Shown here: in pieces, positions 23,278-33,177 of the stretch
Layout: each line of letters starts with the position of its first letter
Numbering within the stretch: position 1 is the first letter of the stretch
Origin: Pilasporangium apinafurcum
Taxonomy: Eukaryota > Oomycota > Peronosporomycetes > Pythiales > Pythiaceae
Assembly (NCBI GenBank): GCA_001600495.1
Contig: BCKE01000012.1
Location: forward strand, 235,844-299,843
Length of the DNA: 64,000 nt
Direction: 5' to 3'
Notes under the pieces: generated by a model
What the model saw: only the letters and a program-made list of their open reading frames with translations
What the model was told of the DNA's origin: nothing
The model's database searches: none
Translations under genes and position numbers: made by a program

Positions 23278-26157
23278 TCATTTATCATTGATCTTCTTCT
23301 TCTTGCGCTTACTCCTTCGTTTCGTTATTTTCGATATGGTCGCATCGCCCTTATTCTCTCGCTGGTCATTGCTTTTTCTGTCCCTGGACTTGCTAAGAAA
23401 GTCATGGAAAACCCCCACATCTGGGTCATTTCGAGCCTGCATTTCGAGTACGAACGGCTCGATTTGCTTTACTGCTTTGGCTTGTGAGCTGACAACTTCA
23501 TGGACGAGATCGTTTACAATCTCTTCACCAAGACTCGAATGCCGTTTCTTCTGCTTTCTTTTTAGTCCACCAAGTCCTGCTAATTTCTCGACAGCAATTT
23601 GGAATCGCATAGTTGCTAGCGCTGCGTTTTTCTTGACATCGTATATGGAATACGTGATGGGACCATCGCTATGAGTAGCCAACTCATCCATAAGTGTGTT
23701 CAATATAGAGACAGCGTGATGCATGCCTCGCGTATAGTCTTCCAGTCTTTGAATTGAATTGACTGTTTTTCCATGCTCAATCCAGTGGCTGAGGTGATAG
23801 AGCCCCAGTTGGTACAAACCATCGTGTGCGATCGTCTTGGCCACAAAGTCCCAGCTACCTCTATCAAACACTGATCGAATTGCAGTCAAGTGATTAAGAT
23901 TGCTCAGTAGTAATGGCTCTTCATCCTGTTTCCATTGCATGTAGGCTGCTTCCACTTGGTGGCTTGACATTGGAGGAGAATGAACCTGCCACACTAGACC
24001 ATGAGGTGTGAGTAAGACCCCATGGTAGGTGCTATTTGGAGCGATATCTGCATCGTTCTACATAATATATCAGTGAATATTGTAAGTCTATAAGCAGAGG
24101 AAAGCGTGAAAATGAATCATCGTTTACCACGCCATGTAGATCGAGAAAAAGCGGTGACTTGGTAATCTGTAAATTGGCGGTGAGAAAGTCGTGCAGGTAG
24201 TGGGCATACCCTCTAGAGGTACGCACAGTGGAAACATCTGCCCGAATCTTGGGGAAGTGGATTGCTGGATATAAATGATGCTGACGATGGAACCACGGGA
24301 AGGCCATGAGCTGGAGACTCAGATGCGTCACATCCAAGCGCATATGCTCACATACCTGCAGGATCGTCAGAGTATGGTTAGGACATTATCAGTAATGCGA
24401 TGATTAAAACTGTGAAGTTCACACACACATACCTGAAGGTATCGGATCGTGTTCCAATTAATGTCAGTGTAGGAGAGCAGTATTGCGTTTTCCGGGAGTG
24501 ACTGGAGCATCGATTCTCCATACAAACGTATCATGTCGGTACTGAGTGATTCAAGCGGTACATTGTATTGATATTGACGCGTTACTAGTGCTCCACACAG
24601 TGCGAGCCATAGAAGTCGAACAGTTCGTTGCCATTTACTGGTGACAATAGTCGTAAGCAATCGCGCACAGGCAATCAATCCCATGCCAAGCCAAATCGTC
24701 ACAATCGTGTTGGGTTGCATTGCAAAGCGACTCGAGACAGCACGCGGAAGTGCGGCATCGAGTGGTAAATTCGCGAGCGTGTTGAATATGACGAGATAGA
24801 CTGCAAAAGCAGTCGCTTGCGCATATCCACACAATCGAAGCCAGCGGAGAAATAAGGGATCTGACTGAGATTTTTGATGTAGTTGGTATGAGAATAGAAG
24901 AGAAAATGCGCCGATGCATACAAAAGCAATGCCGCTCCAGTGGAACTCAGTCACGCAATCCGTAAAGTAAAACCATAGCCTTGTCCACAAGCTCTTGTAG
25001 TGGATGAATGCAGAAAATAGAGCTGGTCATTTTACTTTGACTGTACACGTGTAAAATTTCGCTTACCTCGGACGTGCCCTGCAACGGCGACAACTTGAAA
25101 GTACCATATTCCCTTCGAAGTACGTGCTTGATAATGCCTGGTAGGAGCATGCAATTACTGTAAGATAGATTATCAAAGTTGCTTTGAATATGATACATGA
25201 TTGTCATTTCCTGAGAGTGTCGAGGTATTTCCCCAGGATCCTGGCGTTGGTGTTTGGCCAGAGAAGATTGTCTGGAGATAGCACAGCAATCCAGCGAGAA
25301 AGCTACAGGTGAAGTAACACAGATAAGGAGAATCCAATTACTTGTCTGATTTGGCGAGGAAAAACAGAGAGTGAGTGTAAAACTTGCGCGCATGCAAAGC
25401 CGATAATTTCCTTGAGGCTAAAATGGCCAGTGACCAATATCCAAATGATATAGGGGATCTCAAACAGAACTACAACAACAGTGAGAGGAAACATTAACAA
25501 ACAAATAGCGAAGCTAACAAAATAACCAATGTACACACACCCGCGGTGTGTTGGTTGCTGAGTCCAAGTCCACAGAGGAAGGCACCCAGTGCAGCATTCC
25601 GCACTTGAGGACGAACAAAGTGTTGAACCACGAGGATGTGCATCAGTCCAATGAGCAAATTGTTCAATGCAAACACCTATCCACAATAGCCGTCGCCTGA
25701 CCGTTTTGTCATGTGAATGACTCACCGCTTTGCTTACCTCAATACCCAAAGCATGCTCCCACGTTAACCTTGAAAATGCAAACAACAATCCGGATGTAAT
25801 GGCTTCCATCGGAAACTTCCGTTGCCCCATTCGGTCGACCACATCAGTCAGACACGCAGCCGCGCCAGCTGCAAAACTTGCATTCACCTTATTCGCCAGC
25901 GAAACAAACGGTGACAAGTGACGATGTTTTTCATTTCCACCAACACTCATCCACCGCACGAGTCGCAAAAGCAATAGCAGCAGCGGATATCCTGGTGGAT
26001 GCGCCACACCACCCACACACGCTTCAGCCAGTAGCTCACCACTATCTCCTCCTGGTAGACGATACAGAGGAGACGCATAAACGTACATACCCATGGCCAC
26101 TGCGAACGTCCAGAGCCATGGATGTGTAAAGAGTGGTCGTGACCGTACAAGATCCAT
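23278..26157 (-). CDS. TMEM260: TMEM260-like multi-pass protein (ER O-mannosyltransferase family)
   Basis: Eight exons (25738-26157, 25541-25676, 25388-25469, 25211-25302, 25067-25137, 24433-24993, 24128-24355, 23278-24057) give 789 residues in one phase-consistent frame. The N-terminal luminal motif GGDSGELLAEACVGG..HPPGYPLL, the SWGNTSTLSG region and RREYGTF are the DUF2723/TMEM260 signature. Several membrane helices follow, then a soluble C-terminal half. Human TMEM260 O-mannosylates IPT domains of plexins and receptors in the ER; its acceptor here is unknown. Two junctions are unusual. Intron 3 uses a GC-AG pair with a strong GCAAGT donor. Intron 4 fits the family only if it starts with GA (25210-25209). 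The stop lies 105 bp from that of RuvBL2. Confidence 0.85.
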
Positions 26158-26611
26158 TTTTGTGTCAAATGGATCTGCTTGGTTTTTGATACGCTAGGGA
26201 TAGGTTGATTTGTTTCAAACTTAGTAAAGGACGGTCTGTTAATAGGATATTTAAAGTATTATATTAATTTGAGTAAGGTTTTAGAATCTTATTTGAGGGG
26301 AAAAACCTCGATCTTCGTTGGGTTTGGTGCTGTTTCTTTCTTCGGGAGTTTCCATTTTCGTCGACCCACCAAAGCGACACGTGAGGATAGAAGTCGATAA
26401 GAAGAAGGAAGGAGAAGAGGAAAAAGGTGGGGCGCGTAGCTCTTCTTGACTTGTACGTGAGCGTACTTAAATGATGTATGGTATCCACATACTGACTATA
26501 TGTATTTGTGCGCTTGTATTGTTGGCGGTCTGGAAATGGTATCTTTTTGTCATTCTTGCAGCTTCTCGAAAACCTAAAAAAACTTCAAGTAGATACTAGT
26601 AATTGCGAATC
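26158..26611. other. Divergent intergenic region
   Basis: This is the shared upstream region of the TMEM260-like gene and the left V-ATPase c gene. A tgtcattcttgcagcttc phrase at about 26549 is initiator-like. No gene is seen. Confidence 0.4.
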
Positions 26612-27238
26612 ATGTTGGCTCAACTGGTTGCGGATGTTTGCCCGTCGTCGGCTTCGTTCTTCGGATTCATGGGTGTTGCCTCTGCGCTCGTCTTTGCAAG
26701 TAAGTTGATCTCATTCACGTAGAATTCTTTAGACTGAAGAGATCTTTTTGGTTTTCTTACTATTTCATGATGAAATTGGTTAGATCTTGGTGCGGCGTAT
26801 GGTACGGCCAAGTCAGGTGTGGGTATCGCGTCGATGGGTGTGATGCGTCCAGAATTGGCGATGCGTAATATCATTCCAGTCGTTATGGCTGGTGTGCTCG
26901 GTATCTACGGGTTGATTGTAGCGGTGATCATTCAAGGTTCCATTGATCCTCCGAGTGGGAACTCGCCTAAATATGGATCGTACACTGGTTTTGCACATCT
27001 GGCAGCTGGTCTTTGCTGTGGTCTGAGTGGTCTAGCAGCTGGTATGGCGATCGGTGTGGTGGGTGATGCCGGTGTGCGTGCCGTGGGTCAACAGGAGAAG
27101 CTGTTCGTGAACATGATTCTGATTTTGATTTTCGCGGAAGCGCTGGGCTTGTACGGTTTGATTGTGGCGCTGATCCTGTCGCAGAAGAAGAGTGATTGTC
27201 CATCGGAATAAGTGCTTCACTGGGGTCAAGGGAGGAGA
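26611..27238 (+). repeat. Left arm of perfect 628-bp inverted repeat
   Basis: Every position x in this arm pairs with 54893-x in the right arm (27655-28282). I compared the ends, the intron and the coding frames and found no mismatch. The arm starts one base before the ATG and ends 27 bases after the stop. Outside these limits the two sides are unrelated. Confidence 0.95.
26612..27211 (+). CDS. ATP6V0C: V-type ATPase 16-kDa proteolipid subunit c, copy 1
   Basis: Subunit c forms the proton-carrying ring of the V-ATPase, which acidifies vacuoles and endosomes. Exons 26612-26699 and 26784-27211 give 171 residues, the usual length for the four-helix duplicated proteolipid. The proton-binding acid is Glu148 in FAEALGLYG. 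The first-repeat helices ([25 protein letters not shown]) match the family closely. The 84-bp intron is GT-AG. The protein, the codons and the intron are identical to those of copy 2, which faces it tail to tail. The upstream sequences differ completely, so the two copies must use different promoters. Confidence 0.97.
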
Positions 27239-27654
27239 GATAGTGAAAGGTGATATATCGATTGAGTGAGCCATTTTCATCATAACGAAGCTGAGCTCAG
27301 GGAAGTTGTAGAGATTGCATGCTTAAGACACGAAATCCTATCCTCTTCGATTTTGTATACGGAATACGCGGTTGTAGCGCTTCCATTCTTTTCCAACATC
27401 GAATGCCTTGAGTTGTGGTCATTCAGGTAGATTAGCAGGATGTCTCTAATGTCTGAAATAATTCTAATGCAGTAGATTGAAATAACAAATCCAGTACATG
27501 CTTTAAGGTATATGAAATGAAAGAATTGTATTAACTGGCTTTCTACAGGAAAAAAGCAAGAGCAAGGAAGCATGCATCGCTAAAAACTGAAGTGAAAATG
27601 AACACGATAGTGCATTGATCTCTACCACCGGCACATGATCTGAAGACCCTACTT
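27239..27654. other. Spacer of the inverted repeat
   Basis: This 416-bp single-copy segment lies between the two arms. It should hold the 3' ends of both convergent V-ATPase transcripts. I see no gene and no transposon-like ends in it. Confidence 0.6.
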
Positions 27655-28282
27655 TCTCCTCCCTTGACCCCAGTGAAGCACTTATTCCGATGGACAATCA
27701 CTCTTCTTCTGCGACAGGATCAGCGCCACAATCAAACCGTACAAGCCCAGCGCTTCCGCGAAAATCAAAATCAGAATCATGTTCACGAACAGCTTCTCCT
27801 GTTGACCCACGGCACGCACACCGGCATCACCCACCACACCGATCGCCATACCAGCTGCTAGACCACTCAGACCACAGCAAAGACCAGCTGCCAGATGTGC
27901 AAAACCAGTGTACGATCCATATTTAGGCGAGTTCCCACTCGGAGGATCAATGGAACCTTGAATGATCACCGCTACAATCAACCCGTAGATACCGAGCACA
28001 CCAGCCATAACGACTGGAATGATATTACGCATCGCCAATTCTGGACGCATCACACCCATCGACGCGATACCCACACCTGACTTGGCCGTACCATACGCCG
28101 CACCAAGATCTAACCAATTTCATCATGAAATAGTAAGAAAACCAAAAAGATCTCTTCAGTCTAAAGAATTCTACGTGAATGAGATCAACTTACTTGCAAA
28201 GACGAGCGCAGAGGCAACACCCATGAATCCGAAGAACGAAGCCGACGACGGGCAAACATCCGCAACCAGTTGAGCCAACATG
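27655..28282 (-). repeat. Right arm of perfect 628-bp inverted repeat
   Basis: This is the reverse complement of 26611-27238 with no mismatch seen. It contains the whole copy 2 coding region, its intron and 27 bases past the stop. Confidence 0.95.
27682..28281 (-). CDS. ATP6V0C: V-type ATPase 16-kDa proteolipid subunit c, copy 2
   Basis: Exons 28194-28281 and 27682-28109 encode the same 171 residues as copy 1, with the proton-binding Glu148 and all four helices intact. Both copies therefore look functional, and together they would raise the dose of the ring subunit, which the V-ATPase needs in many copies. The leader upstream of 28281 is unrelated to that of copy 1. Transcripts of the two genes converge. 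If either ran through the spacer, its RNA would contain a 628-bp perfect hairpin. Confidence 0.97.
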
Positions 28283-28956
28283 TTTATTCTTTGATCTGTG
28301 TCTTGTTCTATTCACGAGATACCACATGAACAGTCAGATTATCATCCATTAATTCCAGTAGAAATAAAGTAAACACGCATCGGCGTCCTCAACTTCCCCC
28401 TCTAATCCATTATATAGCAATGAATATGTGTTTACACTACGAGAGGGGGGGAGGGAGAATCCGCCATTCACACGCGTTGATGTCGGACGGCATGACAAGT
28501 CAGCTCTTCTTACCTCCTCCTTCGTTTATCAGGCTGCGTGTTGCTAGAGACGAGAAGAACTGCTGCTTTCGGTCGGCCCAAACTTGAATAAGGTTTTTAT
28601 GAATAAAACCTCAAAAATCTTGCTTTTTGGTTACGGAATGCGATGATTTCATTCTGGGAGTTTTTTGTTCGTTGATGGCAAGTGAAACTCCTCCATGATA
28701 CATTTTCTTCGATGTCTAAGTGAATTCTTTGCCTGTAGTTGATCTAATAATGGCTACTGATGCCTACGCTGAATGAACGTGAGAACGATGCCATTGAAGG
28801 TCAAGATTTCTGTGCTGTGATCTGTGCCCTCACAAAAGATCATGTTTACTCAAATAACGTTTCATACACACATTTTATTTTTCTAAATTAAGGTGGTTAA
28901 CACTATATTTCCTATTGCGCCCACATTACATTTGCATGCTAGTGGAAAGAATCAAC
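28283..28956. other. Divergent intergenic region
   Basis: This lies between V-ATPase copy 2 and MED22. It contains a short purine run (gagaggggggg near 28442) and AT-rich stretches. No gene is recognised. Confidence 0.5.
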
Positions 28957-29546
28957 ATGGCGGAAGAGTATCGACAGCGGCTGGATAACAATGTCGAGAA
29001 GCTAGTAGAGAACTTTAAAGGGCTGCTGAAGACCGCCAAAATCAGAGACAAGACCAATACCACGCGCGAGGCATTCCAAAATTCCATATATGCCACTACA
29101 TTGGTAAGCATAGTAGTCGCTTTATTCTATGTAATTCACGTCATCCTGGCATGCAGCAACGTGACTGGATTTGATGTTTACAGGTACAAGCGAGTGAATC
29201 ATTACTGAAACTCGTGTCAGAGATGAAATTCTCAGTGGCGTTGGGGGACTTTGAAGGCATGAACCAAACGGTGGACTCGACGACCGAAGAATTGTATAAG
29301 AGGTACGTTTCTGGAAAAGCAGTATAGATGCTGTGCAGAGATGTAAGAAAATGTTGTGACTTTGTGTGTATTTTCTGGTGTAGATGTGACGATGTCGATG
29401 CCCATATCGCGCATCTAAGCTCTGATATCGCATCGGCGTTGTTTGAATTAGAGAACCACTACTACCAATCGAAATGGCGGCTGCCACCGCCTGATGCTGC
29501 TGGTGTGGCTTCGAGTCATGCTGATGATGCACCAGAAATTTCGTAA
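28957..29546 (+). CDS. MED22: Mediator complex subunit 22
   Basis: MED22 is a small head-module subunit of Mediator, which couples activators to RNA polymerase II. Exons 28957-29103, 29184-29302 and 29384-29546 (GT-AG, phase kept) give 142 residues. I chose ATG 28957 (AACATGGCG) over the in-frame ATG at 28936. The helical core reads YRQRLDNNVEKLVENF, then VQASESLLKLVSEMK and ALGDFEGMN, which is the Med22/Surf5 pattern. The length is typical for the family. The C terminus is polar and probably disordered. The stop is 127 bp from that of the convergent SNF5 gene. Confidence 0.85.
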
Positions 29547-29673
29547 TATATATCGATGTGCCGTAAAAAGTCTCATTGGATATGTTTGTTGTATGATGAT
29601 TGCAATACGATGTTTCCCTATTATACCTTACGACTTGTGAACAAAACGAATTCGAGTGGTCGCGTGATAATTT

Positions 29674-32130
29674 CTATTCGTTCACATCGATATCGTCGTC
29701 GTCCAGATCTTCAGCGTCGTCTTCTACATCCACATCATCACCATCACCATCTTCTTCCTCATCTTCATTGTCGACATCGCCATCATCTTCGACGTCGATA
29801 CCAACATCCACAACACCAGGAACTCCAGAAGTAGTCGTTGTAGTTGCTCCATTGGATTTAACTGCTGTTTGAACGGTTGTCGAAGAAGCGGTGACTGGAA
29901 GATTTTCTTTCAATCGCCATTCGTTCAATCGACGCTCGTTTTCTTTATCAGTCATGGGAATATAACTGGTACACCACAAATTCAATTTGATACAGTCAAA
30001 TAAAACAATAACATATACATATAGGACCTAAATAAATCAATACAACGCACCTTGCACGTTCTTCATCTGACAATTTTTGCCACATATCACCAAGAATTTT
30101 CGATGCATCTTTCGCGCTTGTGTTCACGTTGTCCGTCATGATCTTCTTTCTCCATTGCCTACATTTCGAAATATGATGTTCAATTAAGCAATGGGTACAA
30201 TACGATCTACAATTTAAGTTGGCTGTTTACCTGCAAAACATTAGGAACGTATTTACTGGTTTCGGTGGGCGATTCGGTTTGACCACAGGAGGTGGTGGCG
30301 GAGCCACAGGCGTGCTTTGCGAATGTGGTCGCATGCGTTTGAAATCTTCCCGTTCCAGTTGCGGGATATCGTCTGCCAAGATATACTTCACCGATGGTCC
30401 CCACGCTGCTGCATCTGTGCGATCTCGTAGTGCGACAGTCACAGGAGGTAGTCTGGTTACGCGCTCTTTCAGACCTTCGCGAATGAGCTAGCATAACAAT
30501 TTATTTCATTTATGGCACAGCGTCAGGATACTCAAGACACCAACACAAGAGATGAGGAAAGCAAGGCGTACCCGTGAGTAATCCCGAAGCTGCTCTCGAA
30601 TGGAGAGAGCAATTTGGGCCTCAAATTCGCCACTTAAACCCTTCATACAAATAGAACAATAACTGTTTAAAGCATCTCCTAACATCTCGATGAAATCAAC
30701 ATCAACTCAAAAACACTTACGAGTTCTTCGCACAATAATTGAGCAAATGTTTCCGGAGAGTTGCGAGGATTGCTCAGATCCCACTACCAACACCCAAGCC
30801 ATCAGTCATTACCAATAAGAAAGGGTAGATGCAAAAGTCTTTCAGACGTACCTCAAAGCGATCAATAACAATGGTGTCATTGAGTCGAATATTAATAAAA
30901 ATCGGGTGCAAGCTCTCGCTAGTGACTGCTTTATGCCACGGAAGAGACCGCTTCGCCTTTTCTACCTGCGCCTCGATTGAACTAGCGATTCGTTTGAAGA
31001 AACATTCGGGGAGATCCAGGTCTCTCACCAACGCCGCAGCGAAAGTCTCATACGTGAAATCTTTTTCGTGCCTACACATTTTACATACAAGCAGGAGGAT
31101 ATGGGATCATGGTTCCTCTGGTACTTAATTCCGACAGAATGAATTTCTTACAGGTTCCAGGAAAACGAATCGATGTATCTATACCCTTCGACATCAACGT
31201 CTAGTCGGATGGGGATCAACGTGGTCTCTGAGGACGGATGCTGGAATAGAACAAATCATCGTCAACAAATAGCATTCATAGTAACGTGCAACACTGCCAT
31301 ATATATGAATTACCTTGGGATAATTATACAATTTGCGTTGCGTCAGCATGGCGTTAGATTTTCTATCATGATAAAAGCATTTGCATTAGTGAGAATAAAT
31401 CATAACAGATAGAGCAATCAAAACGCACCTTGTCGTCGATGCCAGTGGGCCATTCCCATCATCCAATCGGCGTTTTAGATTCGGAGAGCTTGCTGTTGAA
31501 TTCAACACTACAAATCAACAAACGAAGATTATGAATTACCAGTCGTGTATACCACCAGACTCACAATTCACCAAGCAACATACTCAAAATGCTTTTATCC
31601 ATAGGTTTGCCTCCACGTCGACGAATGAGCCACGACTCCATCAGTCCGTTAATCTGTACATAGTATGGATCCAAACGCAGCAATCATCTTGTATCAGTCA
31701 ATACATATAATGCTATTACATATGGTGGATCCACTTACACGTGCAACGTTACCCTTGTACCGCCCCAACATCCATTGTGACAGCATACTGGCATTCACTC
31801 CACACTCTTTCGACACATCGACTTGCCGCAGACCTAATCGGTTACGAAGTGTTTCCACCTTCCAATTGACATGGTAGGTAGTGTGTCAGCGTAGTGTGTC
31901 AGCGTTGTCATTCACACGAGTAGTTTTAATAATGCAGAGTTGTCGCTCTTACCTCCTGGGAAAGCACCGACCGCTCGATCTCAGCATTGTCCTAAACATA
32001 ATATATACAATAGCCGCACAAACATAACTCAAAGTCGGTAAAGAACGCTCCTGGGTACATCGTATAACGCTGCTGACTTGGAGATCCACACACTCACCGG
32101 TTGAAGATGCGCGAACTCCCGCCCTGCCAT
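29674..32130 (-). CDS. SMARCB1: SNF5 / SMARCB1-type chromatin remodeller with N-terminal HTH and C-terminal HMG box
   Basis: Thirteen exons give 495 residues in one phase-consistent frame: 32098-32130, 31953-31991, 31739-31858, 31584-31653, 31429-31507, 31314-31362, 31152-31240, 30852-31071, 30721-30783, 30572-30640, 30231-30487, 30051-30158, 29674-29965. Residues 26-85 form a helix-turn-helix-like unit (LGLRQVDVSKECGVNASMLS). Two SNF5 repeats follow: TLIPIRLDVDVEG with DSFSWNL and LVRDLDLP, then IFINIRLNDTIVIDRFEWDL with FAQLLCEELGL. A Pro-rich linker leads to an HMG box (RPPKPVNTFLMFCRQWR through MWQKLSDEERA) and a long Asp/Glu tail. SNF5 is a core subunit of SWI/SNF (BAF) remodellers. Human SMARCB1 has a winged helix instead of the HTH and no HMG box. 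Confidence 0.88.
31879..31904. repeat. Two tandem 13-bp units in an intron of the SNF5 gene
   Basis: The unit tagtgtgtcagcg occurs twice in direct succession inside the intron between exons 2 and 3. It is a simple tandem duplication with no evident function. Confidence 0.85.
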
Positions 32131-33177
32131 TTTGGTGCAGAAGTCTCGCGCGAAAGATGGCACCAAAAAACCTAGTTAATCGCTAATTATTGGTTAAAAA
32201 TAATATAGATCTTTGATTGGTCATATATTGATTCGTTGTGGTACAGTGCGATTTTATTGGCCGATTGTATGATTGCAAAGGTAGCACTGAAGGATTTGTG
32301 TGGTGTTGTCGTTGTTGCATCCGCGTAATATAACCGGTAAGTAAATTACCATCCGGAGTGGGTAGTCCCTGTCTGGTTTGTCATGTTACTTCTTTTGGTG
32401 CGTAAGATTGGGTGCCATCTTTTTTTGCTTTAAAACCAACCAACATTCTGTCAATCGCCTATTGCTTACTTTTCCTTTCATGATTGAGTACTGTACTAAA
32501 CGGAATAAATAGAACTGACATGAGACATCTCCACCACCAATGATGGCACTCTCACAGTCAGCATACGTATCTCATCCCGTCATCCCACATACAAAATGGT
32601 CAAAAGCTGTGACAACGAGGAAAGAGAAAATGAGGGAGAGAGAGAGGGCGCTATACAATTGATTTCTTTTGGGTTTCTACTGTTGTTTTGGGTTTTTCTG
32701 GTTTGGCTAACTCAAATATGCTAACACTTTATATAGCGTATGTAGCATATTCATTCATATATAAAACAAGTTATTCACTGATCTTTTAGCCACAAATGCT
32801 ATTTCAAAGAGTGGTATATCGCCAGTGCATCAGCTGGAAAGAAAAAAACGAAAATAACTGACATCATTGACCATCATTCTGAGAAATCTATCGCGCTGTC
32901 TTGGTCGTAGCTTTCTTCCGCTGCTGCATACCTGCAAAACACACCGTTTCCGCCCTCAATCGTTAGTTGTGGCGTCACGCGCGTAGTCATCCCCTCCTAT
33001 CTATCTGACCGCGCATATATCCGTGGCCACCGTGTGCGTCTAAGTGGAAGTACAAGAGTGAACGAGTGAAAAAGAGAGAGCGAGAGTGCGAGTGTGTCTT
33101 CTGGCGTGTTACTCCAGTTGTGTTGGGTTGTGAAAACGAGAGGAATAGTGAAGTGACAGACACGCGTAAAGAACACG
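32131..33177. other. Divergent intergenic region
   Basis: This kilobase lies between the starts of the SNF5 and PP4R3 genes. It carries a short GA repeat (about 32630-32646) and a purine-rich leader before 33178. I looked for an upstream exon that could supply the missing N-terminal domain of PP4R3 and saw none. Confidence 0.5.

Noticed and set aside
32630-32646. GA repeat in the SNF5/PP4R3 gap as a functional element
   Set aside because: It is short and simple; nothing suggests more than a microsatellite.
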